Assembly: GCA_050744165.1 (NCBI GenBank) | Contig: JBOGGN010000217.1 | Span: 1 to 7,320 of the forward strand | Source: JBOGGN01 sp050744165 | Lineage (GTDB): Bacteria; Actinomycetota; Acidimicrobiia; Acidimicrobiales; Palsa-688 | Direction of reading: 5' to 3' | Length of the DNA stretch: 7,320 bases | Shown here: positions 1-6,268 of the stretch, one piece after another | Numbering within the stretch: position 1 is the stretch's first letter | Layout: each line of letters starts with the position of its first letter | The notes under the pieces: generated by a model | Seen by the model: only the letters and a program-made list of their open reading frames with translations | What the model was told of the DNA's origin: nothing | Databases searched by the model: none | Made by a program: the position numbers and the translations under genes

Positions 1-701
1 AGGCCAACCTGCGCCTGGTGGTGTCGGTGGCCAGCAAGTATCAGTGGTCCGGGCTGCCGCTTTTGGACCTGATCCAGGAAGGCAACCTGGGCTTGATCCA
101 CGCGGTCGAGAAGTTTGACTGGCGTAAGGGCTTCAAGTTCTCGACCTATGCCACGTGGTGGATCCGCCAGGCCATCGGTCGTGCCATCGACAACGCGGGA
201 CGCACCATCCGCCTTCCAGGGCACGTCGGCGACCAGATCCGCAAGGTCAAGCGTGCCCAGTCCAGCCTCGAGGCCCGCCTCGGGCGGCTGCCCACCGACG
301 CCGAGGTGGCGGCGGAGTGCGACATGACCGAGCAAATGGTGGTCGACCTGTTGCGCTATGACGACGAACCCATCAGCCTGGCCGGCCGGGTCGGCGAGGG
401 CGGCGACACCGAGTTCGGCGACCTGATCGCCGACAAGGACGCCGAAAGCCCCTTCGACGCCGCCGCCGCCAACCTGCTGGCCGACGACATCGAGCGGCTG
501 CTCGGCGTGTTGGCCGAGAGCGAGCGGCGGGTGTTGTGGCTTCGGTACGGTCTGGATCGAGGCGAGCCCCGAACCTTGGACGAGGTCGGCGCAGCGCTGG
601 ATCTGTCCGGGGAACGGATCCGCAAGATCGAGCGCAACGCACTGCGCAAGTTGCGGGCCGACCTCGTGGGCACCGACGCCCACGAACTGCTCGCCAGCTA
701 A
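1..701 (+). CDS. RNA polymerase sigma factor, sigma-70 family (5' truncated by window edge)
   Basis: This is a primary-like sigma factor, which directs core RNA polymerase to promoters. The reading frame is open from base 3 to the TAA at 699-701, so the N-terminus (region 1 and the start of region 2) lies outside the window. The in-frame GTG codons at 18 and 21 sit inside conserved region 2.1 (ANLRLVVSVASKY) and are not the true start. Visible in order are regions 2.1-2.2 (LLDLIQEGNLGLIHAVEKF), 2.3-2.4 (FSTYATWWIRQAI), region 3 (from RTIRLPGHV through LGRLPTDAEVA), and region 4 (ESERRVLWLRYGL, then the helix-turn-helix ending in GERIRKIERNALRKLR). The regions fit group 1/2 sigma factors, not ECF, which lack region 3. 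Several promoter-reading residues differ from the consensus: Gly at 177-179, Gly at 609-611 and Lys at 624-626. That makes an alternative group 2 (SigB/Hrd-like) factor more likely than the principal one; the exact name is not resolved. It converges on thrB. Confidence 0.93.
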   Translation, partial: ANLRLVVSVASKYQWSGLPLLDLIQEGNLGLIHAVEKFDWRKGFKFSTYATWWIRQAIGRAIDNAGRTIRLPGHVGDQIRKVKRAQSSLEARLGRLPTDAEVAAECDMTEQMVVDLLRYDDEPISLAGRVGEGGDTEFGDLIADKDAESPFDAAAANLLADDIERLLGVLAESERRVLWLRYGLDRGEPRTLDEVGAALDLSGERIRKIERNALRKLRADLVGTDAHELLAS

Positions 702-761
702 GCGACTCCACACTCGTCGATGTCAAAACACCGTAACGTCAAACCAACGGCGGGCAGCGCA

Positions 762-799
762 CGCGACAATTAAGGCGGTATTCCGCCTTAAATGTCGCG
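762..799. terminator. Strong hairpin between convergent genes, probable bidirectional terminator
   Basis: The left arm 762-778 (CGCGACAATTAAGGCGG) pairs with the right arm 783-799 (CCGCCTTAAATGTCGCG) around a 4-base loop, TATT. Sixteen of 17 pairs match; the only mismatch is A769 with A792. It lies about 60 bp past the sigma factor stop and 33 bp past the thrB stop, exactly between two converging genes. There is no T tract on either side, so it would be an L-shaped (U-less) terminator, a type common in actinobacteria. Its AATTAA core stands out in GC-rich surroundings. A second, weaker GC hairpin (CCGGGG 804-809 with CCCCGG 820-825) sits between it and the thrB stop. Termination is inferred from position and structure. 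Confidence 0.72.
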
Positions 800-832
800 G
801 GGCCCGGGGGCGGCGGCGACCCCGGCGGCGGC

Positions 833-1678
833 TCAGCCCACGACGACGCCTTGGTGGTCGGCGGCCAGCTGGAGTACCCGGCCCGTGAGCCCAACCTCCC
901 TCAGCAGCTGCCCACCCGCTTCGGCCACCTTCGACGCACTGCCAGGTGAGCACAGCGCCAGGATGCTCGGGCCCGCCCCCGACCAACATGACGCCAGCGC
1001 CCCGGCGTCGACCAAGCCGGCAAGGATCGTCTCGGCCTGGGGAAACAGGGGCGCCCGGTAGCGCTGGTGCAACCGGTCCTCGGTGGAGGCGGGGGTGAGC
1101 AGGCGATGGTCCGCCAGGCCCGCGGTCAGGAGTCCGAGCCGGCCGAGGTTGAACGCGGCGTCGGCGTAGGGCACCGACACCGGGAGGGCAGCCCGGGCCC
1201 GATCGGTCGGCAGCGACTGATCCGGCACGACGACCACAAAGCAGAGATGCGGATCAAGGCTCAGGCGCTCGGCTCGGGCCGCCCCGTTCACCATTGTGGC
1301 CGCCACCAGGCCACCGAGGGCGGACGCCGAGGCGTTCTCCGGGTGGCCGTCGATGCCCGCGCCCACCGCCAGCGGATCCGAAGCACCGGCTGCGGCCGCG
1401 GTGGCCACCGTCAAGGCGGCCGAGGAGCCGAGGCCCCGCCCAACAGGGATCTCCGAGCGAACCGTGATGGCAACGTGGTCGTGCCCGCAGACCTCGGTCG
1501 CCACCCGGGCGGCCAGGTGGGTGGCGTCGCACGGGAGTCCGGCCCCCTCCCCCTCTGTGGTCACCGACAGCGACTCGGCCGGCTCTACCGTCACCTCGAC
1601 ATACAGCCCCAGCGCCACCGCCAACACGTCGAATCCGGGGCCGAGGTTGGCCGACGAGGCGGGGGCCCGGGCTCGCAT
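833..1678 (-). CDS. thrB: Homoserine kinase (GHMP kinase family)
   Basis: This cytosolic enzyme phosphorylates L-homoserine with ATP to O-phospho-L-homoserine, the step before threonine synthase. From ATG 1676-1678 the protein has 281 residues, close to the usual 290-320. It shows the N-terminal substrate motif ASSANLGPGFD (residues 7-17), the GHMP phosphate-binding loop PVGRGLGSSAA (78-88), GHPEN (111-115) and the C-terminal GHMP motif SGAGPSILAL (233-242). The 113-position is Glu where homoserine kinases usually have Asp (GHPDN). The frame is open upstream to a TTG at 1750, but those 24 extra residues look unlike the family and RARAPASSANLGPG is the normal N-terminus, so ATG 1678 is preferred. 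No clear Shine-Dalgarno precedes it. It is the last gene of the minus-strand cluster, about 100 bp after ftsK, and its stop faces the convergent sigma factor gene. In many actinobacteria thrB lies next to hom and thrC; here neither is adjacent. Confidence 0.93.
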   Translation of the reverse strand: MRARAPASSANLGPGFDVLAVALGLYVEVTVEPAESLSVTTEGEGAGLPCDATHLAARVATEVCGHDHVAITVRSEIPVGRGLGSSAALTVATAAAAGASDPLAVGAGIDGHPENASASALGGLVAATMVNGAARAERLSLDPHLCFVVVVPDQSLPTDRARAALPVSVPYADAAFNLGRLGLLTAGLADHRLLTPASTEDRLHQRYRAPLFPQAETILAGLVDAGALASCWSGAGPSILALCSPGSASKVAEAGGQLLREVGLTGRVLQLAADHQGVVVG

Positions 1679-1777
1679 CGGCGCGACAGTACCGGGCGAC
1701 CGCTCGACGTCCTCAACGCGTGCCGGCCGCCAAGCGGTGACCGGTCGCAAATCGCCGAACTGGTCCCCGGCCGGGCC

Positions 1778-4534
1778 TCAGCGCTGCTGGTCGCGCTGCT
1801 CCAACTCGTCGACCGTCATGAGCACCGCCCGCGCCTTGGAGCCCTCCGATGGCCCGACCACGCCCCGCTGCTCGAGCAGGTCCATGAGGCGCCCGGCCCG
1901 GACGAAGCCCACCCTGAGCTTGCGCTGCAACATCGAGGTCGAACCCAGGTGGTTGCGGACCACCAGGTCGAGGGCCTGCTCCAGCAGATCGTCGTCGTCG
2001 CCGTCGCCCCCCGAACCGGCTCCGCCGCCCGGGCCGCTGTCGTCGCCTTCGACGCCCTGGACGTAGTTCGGCTGCGACTGGCGGCGCCAGTGGGCCACCA
2101 CCTTGCGGACCTCGTCCTCGCCGACCCAGGCGCCCTGGATACGGCGGGGCACGCTGGACGACGCCCCGAGCAGGAGCATGTCGCCCTGGCCGATCAGGCG
2201 TTCCGCACCTGGCTGGTCGAGGATGACGCGACTATCGGCCAGCGAGGACACCGCGAACGCCAGTCGGGACGGGATGTTGGCTTTGATAACGCCGGTGATG
2301 ACGTCAACGGACGGACGTTGAGTGGCGATAACCAGATGGATGCCGACCGCTCGGGCCATCTGGGCGATGCGACAGATCGATTCTTCGACGTCGCGGGCGG
2401 CCACCATCATCAAGTCGTTCAGCTCGTCGACCACCACCAGGATGAACGGCAGCCGCTCGTACTGCTGGCCCTCGACGTCCTTCGCCACGCCTCGGCGACC
2501 GCCCGTGTCGTCCAGTTCGGGGTCGTCCAGCCCCGTGTCGTCCAGTTCGGGGTCGTCCAGCCCAGTGTCGTCCAGCCCAGTGTCGGCCAGTTCGGGGTCG
2601 TCCAGTTCAGTGTCGTCGCCGTGCGTAGTGCTCGGATCGCCGGCCGGGCCCATCGAGCCGGCAGCCTTCGAACGCTCGATGCTCGGCAACCGCCCGCCCG
2701 GCGCCTGGTAAGGCCGCAGGTCGCCCCGGTCGAAGGCGCCGTTGTACCCAGTGATGTCCCGGACGCCGACCTCGGCCAGCAGGTCGTACCGGCGCTCCAT
2801 TTCGTGGACCGCCCAGGACAGGGCGTTGGCCGCCTTCTTGGGGTTGACCACGACCTGTGTCAGCAGGTGGGGCAGGCCGTTGTACTGGCCCAGCTCGACT
2901 CGCTTGGGGTCGACCAGGATCAGCCGCACCTGGTCGGGAGTGGCCCGGACCAGAACCGAGGTGATGAGCGAGTTGATGCAGCTGGACTTGCCTGCGCCTG
3001 TCGCCCCGGCGATGAGGATGTGCGGCATCTCGGCCAGGTTGGCCATGACCGCCCGGCCGCCGATGTCGCGGCCCATGGCCACCTCGAGAGGGTGGCGGGC
3101 CTGGTGGGCCTCGGGCGAGGCCAGGATGTCGCCAACGGCCACCAGTTGCCGCTGCTTGTTGGGCACTTCGACACCGATGGCCGAGCGCCCGGGGATGGGC
3201 GCCAGAATGCGGACGTCGGCTGACGCCATGGCGTAGGCGATGTCCTTGTGAAGGCTGGTGACCCTGGCCACCTTGACCCCGGGCCCCAGTTCGAGCTCGT
3301 ACCGAGTTACCGTCGGGCCAACCGTCATGCCCACCAGCCGGGTTTCGACGCCGTGGGCCGCCAGCGCGTCCTCCAGGGTGCGCCCCAACGCCTCGACCAG
3401 CTTGGTGTCCACCTCGGCCGCCTTCGACCGCTTCAGGAGGGCCAGGGGCGGCAATCGCCACGCTCCGTCCTGCGCCGCGGGCCCGAGGGAGATACGGAGC
3501 TGCTGCGCGTCACCCCCACCGCCGAGGTCCACCTTGGGCTTGGGTCGCACCGTCCCCGGGGGGCCGGCTGAATCGGGGCGGCCGGCGACAGCGGCGATCG
3601 CGGCAGCCGTCAACGGCTCCGCATCGGGCGCTTCGGTCGGGCTATCGGTCCCGCCCCCTGACGGCCGGAGCGAAGGCCGTTCCCCGTCCGGGAACGACGA
3701 CACTTCCCGCTCCTGGTCGAAGAACGACCCAGTGGCGGTGACCGACGGGTGCCGCTGGCTGGCCGACGTGCGCTGCTCGCCCTCACCGATGGTCACCAGC
3801 CACCGGGTCCCGCGGGCGACGCCGCGGCCGAGGACGCTCAGGACCTTCCCCAGCCCTCGCCCTGCCTCTCGAACCGGCGTCCCGGTCACAATCAACACCG
3901 AGACCAAGAACGCCGCGGTGAGCACCACCCCCGCGCCCCAGACCCCGAGCAGGGCCCGCAACGGCGCGCCGACAACGGCGCCGGCGAACCCGCCGGCCCT
4001 CGTCAAGGAACGCAGGTCCGGCTGGCCGACATGCCAGGGGGCTGGCCCCTGCGCCAGGTGCAGCAAACCGGCAGTCGCCACCAGCACGCCGAGGCACCCG
4101 AGCCCGACCCGCCCGAGGACCTGGCGCGCCGTGGTCCGCACTAGAAGGACCGCGACCAAGACCAGTACGACCGGTACGAGGAGCCGGTCCCACCCGAGAA
4201 GGTCGCCGGTGGCGCCCTTCAGCGCCCCACCCGCGGGACCCGCGAGGCCGAAATAAATCCCGAGACCGGCGACCAGCGCCGCCACCAGCAGCACCGCCGC
4301 CCACACATCGTCGGCTTGACGCCCGAGAGTGGATCCGGCGCCGTGCCACAACCGGGCCGCCCACGAGGGCTTCGGCGGCAGCGGCGGTGTCGCCCGTTTC
4401 GGCGTTCGGCCAGCAGCGCCAGCCGCCTTGCGGGCGCCCGGCACCTTTCGCGCCGCAGGCGGTGAAGCCGGGCTGCGCTTCTTTGTCGTGGTCGTCACAG
4501 TGCCCACAAAGGTAACACTGCCCCCACCAGTCAC
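1778..4534 (-). CDS. ftsK: DNA translocase FtsK/SpoIIIE
   Basis: This septum-anchored, ATP-driven motor pumps chromosomal DNA during division and helps resolve the terminus. Of 918 residues, 1-75 are a basic Lys/Arg/Pro-rich cytoplasmic tail. Four or five membrane segments follow (about 78-98, 117-133, 143-161 and 180-217), then a low-complexity linker (about 250-355). The motor alpha part starts at WRLPPLALL (359-367). The RecA-like core holds Walker A GATGAGKS (510-517, Lys516), VDPKRVEL (541-548) and Walker B FILVVVDE (697-704). After a Gly/Asp linker comes the gamma winged-helix domain (about 847-912, LQRKLRVGFVRAGRLMDLL then RGVVGPSEGSKAR), which in this family reads DNA orientation sequences. 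Oddity: the loop between GYN (596-598) and Walker B is about 90 residues and carries seven acidic pentapeptide repeats. The start is uncertain: GTG 4534 is the longest, with in-frame GTGs at 4507 and 4498; the last gives a more typical N-terminus (MTTTTKKRSPA). Upstream is RNase J, 69 bp away. Confidence 0.95.
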   Translation of the reverse strand: MTGGGSVTFVGTVTTTTKKRSPASPPAARKVPGARKAAGAAGRTPKRATPPLPPKPSWAARLWHGAGSTLGRQADDVWAAVLLVAALVAGLGIYFGLAGPAGGALKGATGDLLGWDRLLVPVVLVLVAVLLVRTTARQVLGRVGLGCLGVLVATAGLLHLAQGPAPWHVGQPDLRSLTRAGGFAGAVVGAPLRALLGVWGAGVVLTAAFLVSVLIVTGTPVREAGRGLGKVLSVLGRGVARGTRWLVTIGEGEQRTSASQRHPSVTATGSFFDQEREVSSFPDGERPSLRPSGGGTDSPTEAPDAEPLTAAAIAAVAGRPDSAGPPGTVRPKPKVDLGGGGDAQQLRISLGPAAQDGAWRLPPLALLKRSKAAEVDTKLVEALGRTLEDALAAHGVETRLVGMTVGPTVTRYELELGPGVKVARVTSLHKDIAYAMASADVRILAPIPGRSAIGVEVPNKQRQLVAVGDILASPEAHQARHPLEVAMGRDIGGRAVMANLAEMPHILIAGATGAGKSSCINSLITSVLVRATPDQVRLILVDPKRVELGQYNGLPHLLTQVVVNPKKAANALSWAVHEMERRYDLLAEVGVRDITGYNGAFDRGDLRPYQAPGGRLPSIERSKAAGSMGPAGDPSTTHGDDTELDDPELADTGLDDTGLDDPELDDTGLDDPELDDTGGRRGVAKDVEGQQYERLPFILVVVDELNDLMMVAARDVEESICRIAQMARAVGIHLVIATQRPSVDVITGVIKANIPSRLAFAVSSLADSRVILDQPGAERLIGQGDMLLLGASSSVPRRIQGAWVGEDEVRKVVAHWRRQSQPNYVQGVEGDDSGPGGGAGSGGDGDDDDLLEQALDLVVRNHLGSTSMLQRKLRVGFVRAGRLMDLLEQRGVVGPSEGSKARAVLMTVDELEQRDQQR
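2507..2611. repeat. Seven in-frame 15-bp tandem repeats inside ftsK
   Basis: Seven consecutive 15-bp units, read on the minus strand, encode TELDD, PELAD, TGLDD, TGLDD, PELDD, TGLDD and PELDD (FtsK residues 642-676). On the plus strand the units look like GTGTCGTCCAGTTCG or GGGTCGTCCAGCCCC. A 30-bp higher-order unit is nearly perfectly doubled: 2505-2534 and 2535-2564 differ only in their last base. The unit length is a multiple of three, so gain or loss of copies would not break the reading frame. Flanking residues (THGDD before, TGGRRG after) continue the low-complexity character. The tract lies between the Walker A and Walker B strands of the motor. Confidence 0.92.
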
Positions 4535-4537
4535 AGC

Positions 4538-4566
4538 AGTATCGGACCTGCGGCCCGACGGGTCAG
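4538..4566 (-). promoter_or_regulatory. Candidate sigma-70-type promoter for ftsK
   Basis: On the minus strand CTGACC (4566-4561) and GATACT (4543-4538) are separated by exactly 17 bases; each matches 4 of 6 positions of TTGACA and TATAAT. It lies in the 69-bp gap between the RNase J stop and ftsK. The predicted transcript start, near 4531-4532, falls at or just inside the longest ftsK start codon (GTG 4534). This would imply either a nearly leaderless mRNA or use of the downstream GTG at 4507 or 4498. It is a pattern match only; ftsK may also be read from further upstream. Confidence 0.35.
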
Positions 4567-4603
4567 GTCGCCGAGAGTTCGGCCACCGTCCAACGGCCCT
4601 TTT

Positions 4604-6268
4604 TCAGACCTCCATGACGACCGGGACGATCATCGGCCGCCGCCGGGTCCGCTCGTTGACGAATCGCCCCAGCGCGGAGCGAGCGCGACGTTTCAAGGTC
4701 TCGACCTCGATCGGCAGAACCTCGCCCGCGACGGGCGTCAGCCCAGCCACGACCGCGGCCCGGGCCTCGTCCAGCAGCGCCTCGGCCTCAGGGGCGTAGA
4801 CCCAACCGTGGGTAATGATCTCCGGCCCGGTGAGGATCTCCCCCGACTTGGCGTCGACGGTGATGACGACCACAACGACGCCTTCTTCGGACAGCACCCG
4901 GCGGTCCCGCAGCACACCCCGCCCGACGTCGCCCACAATGCCGTCCACGTAGAGGTAGCCCGCCGGCACCTGGCCCGCGAAGTCGATACCACGGTCGGAA
5001 AGCTCGATCACGTCGCCGTCCTCGGCCAAAAGGATCGACCCCCGGGGCACCCCAAGCTGGGCCGCCAGCCGCGAGTGGTGCATCAGGTGGCGGAACTCGC
5101 CGTGGACCGGGATGAACGCCGACGGCCGGGCGATTGACAGCAGTGTCTTCAGTTCCTCCCGCTTGGCGTGGCCGCTCACATGGACCGGCGCCAGCCCTGA
5201 GTGGACGACTTCGACTCCGAGCCGGCACAAGCCGTCGATCACCTTGCCAACCGGCGCCTCGTTGCCGGGAATGGCGTGCGAGGACATGATCACCAGATCG
5301 CCGTCACCCACGGTGACCCGCTTGTTGTCTCCTGCCGCCATCAAGGCAAGGGCCGACATGGGCTCGCCCTGGCTCCCGGTGGACACGATGCACAGCTTCT
5401 TGGGCTCGATGTCGCCGATCCGCTCGATGTCGACGACCCGGTCGTCGGGGATGCGCAAGAGCCCAAGGTTGCGGGCCAGGGCGATGTTCCGGCCCATGGA
5501 GCGCCCGAGGGTGGCAATGGTGCGCCCCGTAGCGATGGCGGCCTCGGCGATCTGCTGGATGCGGTGGATGTGGCTGGCGAAGCAGGTCACGATCACCCGC
5601 TTGTCCGGGTGATTCTGGAACAGGTCCAGCAACACCCGCCCGACCGAACGCTCGGTGTCGGTGTGGCCCGGCTCCTCGGCATTGGTGGAATCGGCCAACA
5701 GCAGACGGATCCCCGGACCCGACGCCAGGGCGCCGATGCGCGCCAGGTCGGTGGCCCGCCCGTCGACGGGGGTCAGGTCCAGCTTGAAGTCCCCGGAGTG
5801 GAGGATGATGCCCTGGGGGGTGTGGAAGGCGGTGGCGAAACCGTGAGGCACCGAGTGGGTGACGGGGATGAACTCCACGTCGAAGGGACCGATCCGGCGA
5901 CGCTCGCCGTCGACGACGGTGTGCATCGTGGTTCGGTGGAGGAGGCCGGCCTCCTCGATGCGGCCCCGAGCCAGGCCCAGGGTCAGCGCCGAGCCGTAGG
6001 TCGGAACCTCCAACTCCCGCAGCAGGAAGCTGAGCCCCCCCACGTGGTCCTCGTGGCCGTGGGTCAAGACGCAGGCCTCGACCCGGTTGGCGTTCTCCCG
6101 GAGGTAGGTGAAGTCCGGCAGGACCAGGTCGACGCCGGGCATGTCGAGGTCCGGGAACATGACCCCGCAGTCGAGGATCAGGATCCGACCGTCGACCTCG
6201 AGGCAGGCGCAGTTGCGGCCAATCTCGCCGAGGCCGCCGAGAAAGGTCAGCCGGACGGGATCAGCCAA
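4604..6268 (-). CDS. rnj: Ribonuclease J (metallo-beta-lactamase/beta-CASP RNase)
   Basis: This two-zinc endonuclease and 5'-to-3' exonuclease acts in mRNA decay and rRNA 5'-end maturation. From TTG 6266-6268 the protein is 554 residues, the usual RNase J length. Metallo-beta-lactamase motifs are intact: HGHEDH (70-75), His138 in PVTHSVPHG, and Asp160 in SGDFKLD. The beta-CASP part shows LLADSTNAE (189-197), CFASHIHRIQQ (229-239), STGSQGEP (296-303), VSGHAKREEL (364-373) and IPVHGEFRHL (386-395); a C-terminal domain follows to 554. The intact metal ligands argue for an active RNase J1-type enzyme, not a degenerate J2. The frame runs upstream to 6415 inside dapA, but those 49 residues are unlike the family, whose N-terminus is the ADPVRLTFLGGLGEIGRN seen right after the TTG. 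The start overlaps the dapA stop by 8 bases (TTGGCTGA), suggesting translational coupling. The dapA-RNase J order matches M. tuberculosis Rv2753c-Rv2752c. Confidence 0.95.
   Translation of the reverse strand: MADPVRLTFLGGLGEIGRNCACLEVDGRILILDCGVMFPDLDMPGVDLVLPDFTYLRENANRVEACVLTHGHEDHVGGLSFLLRELEVPTYGSALTLGLARGRIEEAGLLHRTTMHTVVDGERRRIGPFDVEFIPVTHSVPHGFATAFHTPQGIILHSGDFKLDLTPVDGRATDLARIGALASGPGIRLLLADSTNAEEPGHTDTERSVGRVLLDLFQNHPDKRVIVTCFASHIHRIQQIAEAAIATGRTIATLGRSMGRNIALARNLGLLRIPDDRVVDIERIGDIEPKKLCIVSTGSQGEPMSALALMAAGDNKRVTVGDGDLVIMSSHAIPGNEAPVGKVIDGLCRLGVEVVHSGLAPVHVSGHAKREELKTLLSIARPSAFIPVHGEFRHLMHHSRLAAQLGVPRGSILLAEDGDVIELSDRGIDFAGQVPAGYLYVDGIVGDVGRGVLRDRRVLSEEGVVVVVITVDAKSGEILTGPEIITHGWVYAPEAEALLDEARAAVVAGLTPVAGEVLPIEVETLKRRARSALGRFVNERTRRRPMIVPVVMEV

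Noticed and set aside
762..799. A dif recombination site (XerCD target), considered because ftsK is nearby
   Set aside because: A dif site has two 11-bp arms around a 6-bp centre. Here the arms are 17 bp around 4, the TTAA cores are 14 bases apart, and no TTATGT-type half-site is present.
1679..1750. 24-codon N-terminal extension of thrB from a TTG
   Set aside because: There is no Shine-Dalgarno, the residues do not resemble the family, and ATG 1678 sits right before the conserved N-terminal motif.
1723..1776. GC palindromes between ftsK and thrB (CCCGGCCGGG at 1766-1775; CCGC/GCGG near 1727-1738)
   Set aside because: Stems of only 3-4 bp once a loop is allowed, with no T tract; expected by chance at this GC content.
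1067..3223. 718-codon open frame on the plus strand across thrB and ftsK
   Set aside because: It is antisense to two clearly recognised proteins; high GC keeps the opposite frame free of stops. Its residues resemble no family, and its repeat-like VVQFGVVQP stretch is simply the reverse of the ftsK repeats.
4581..4603. GGCC/GGCC hairpin followed by T's on the plus strand after RNase J
   Set aside because: The stem is short and imperfect, and the T run would serve a plus-strand transcript for which there is no gene.
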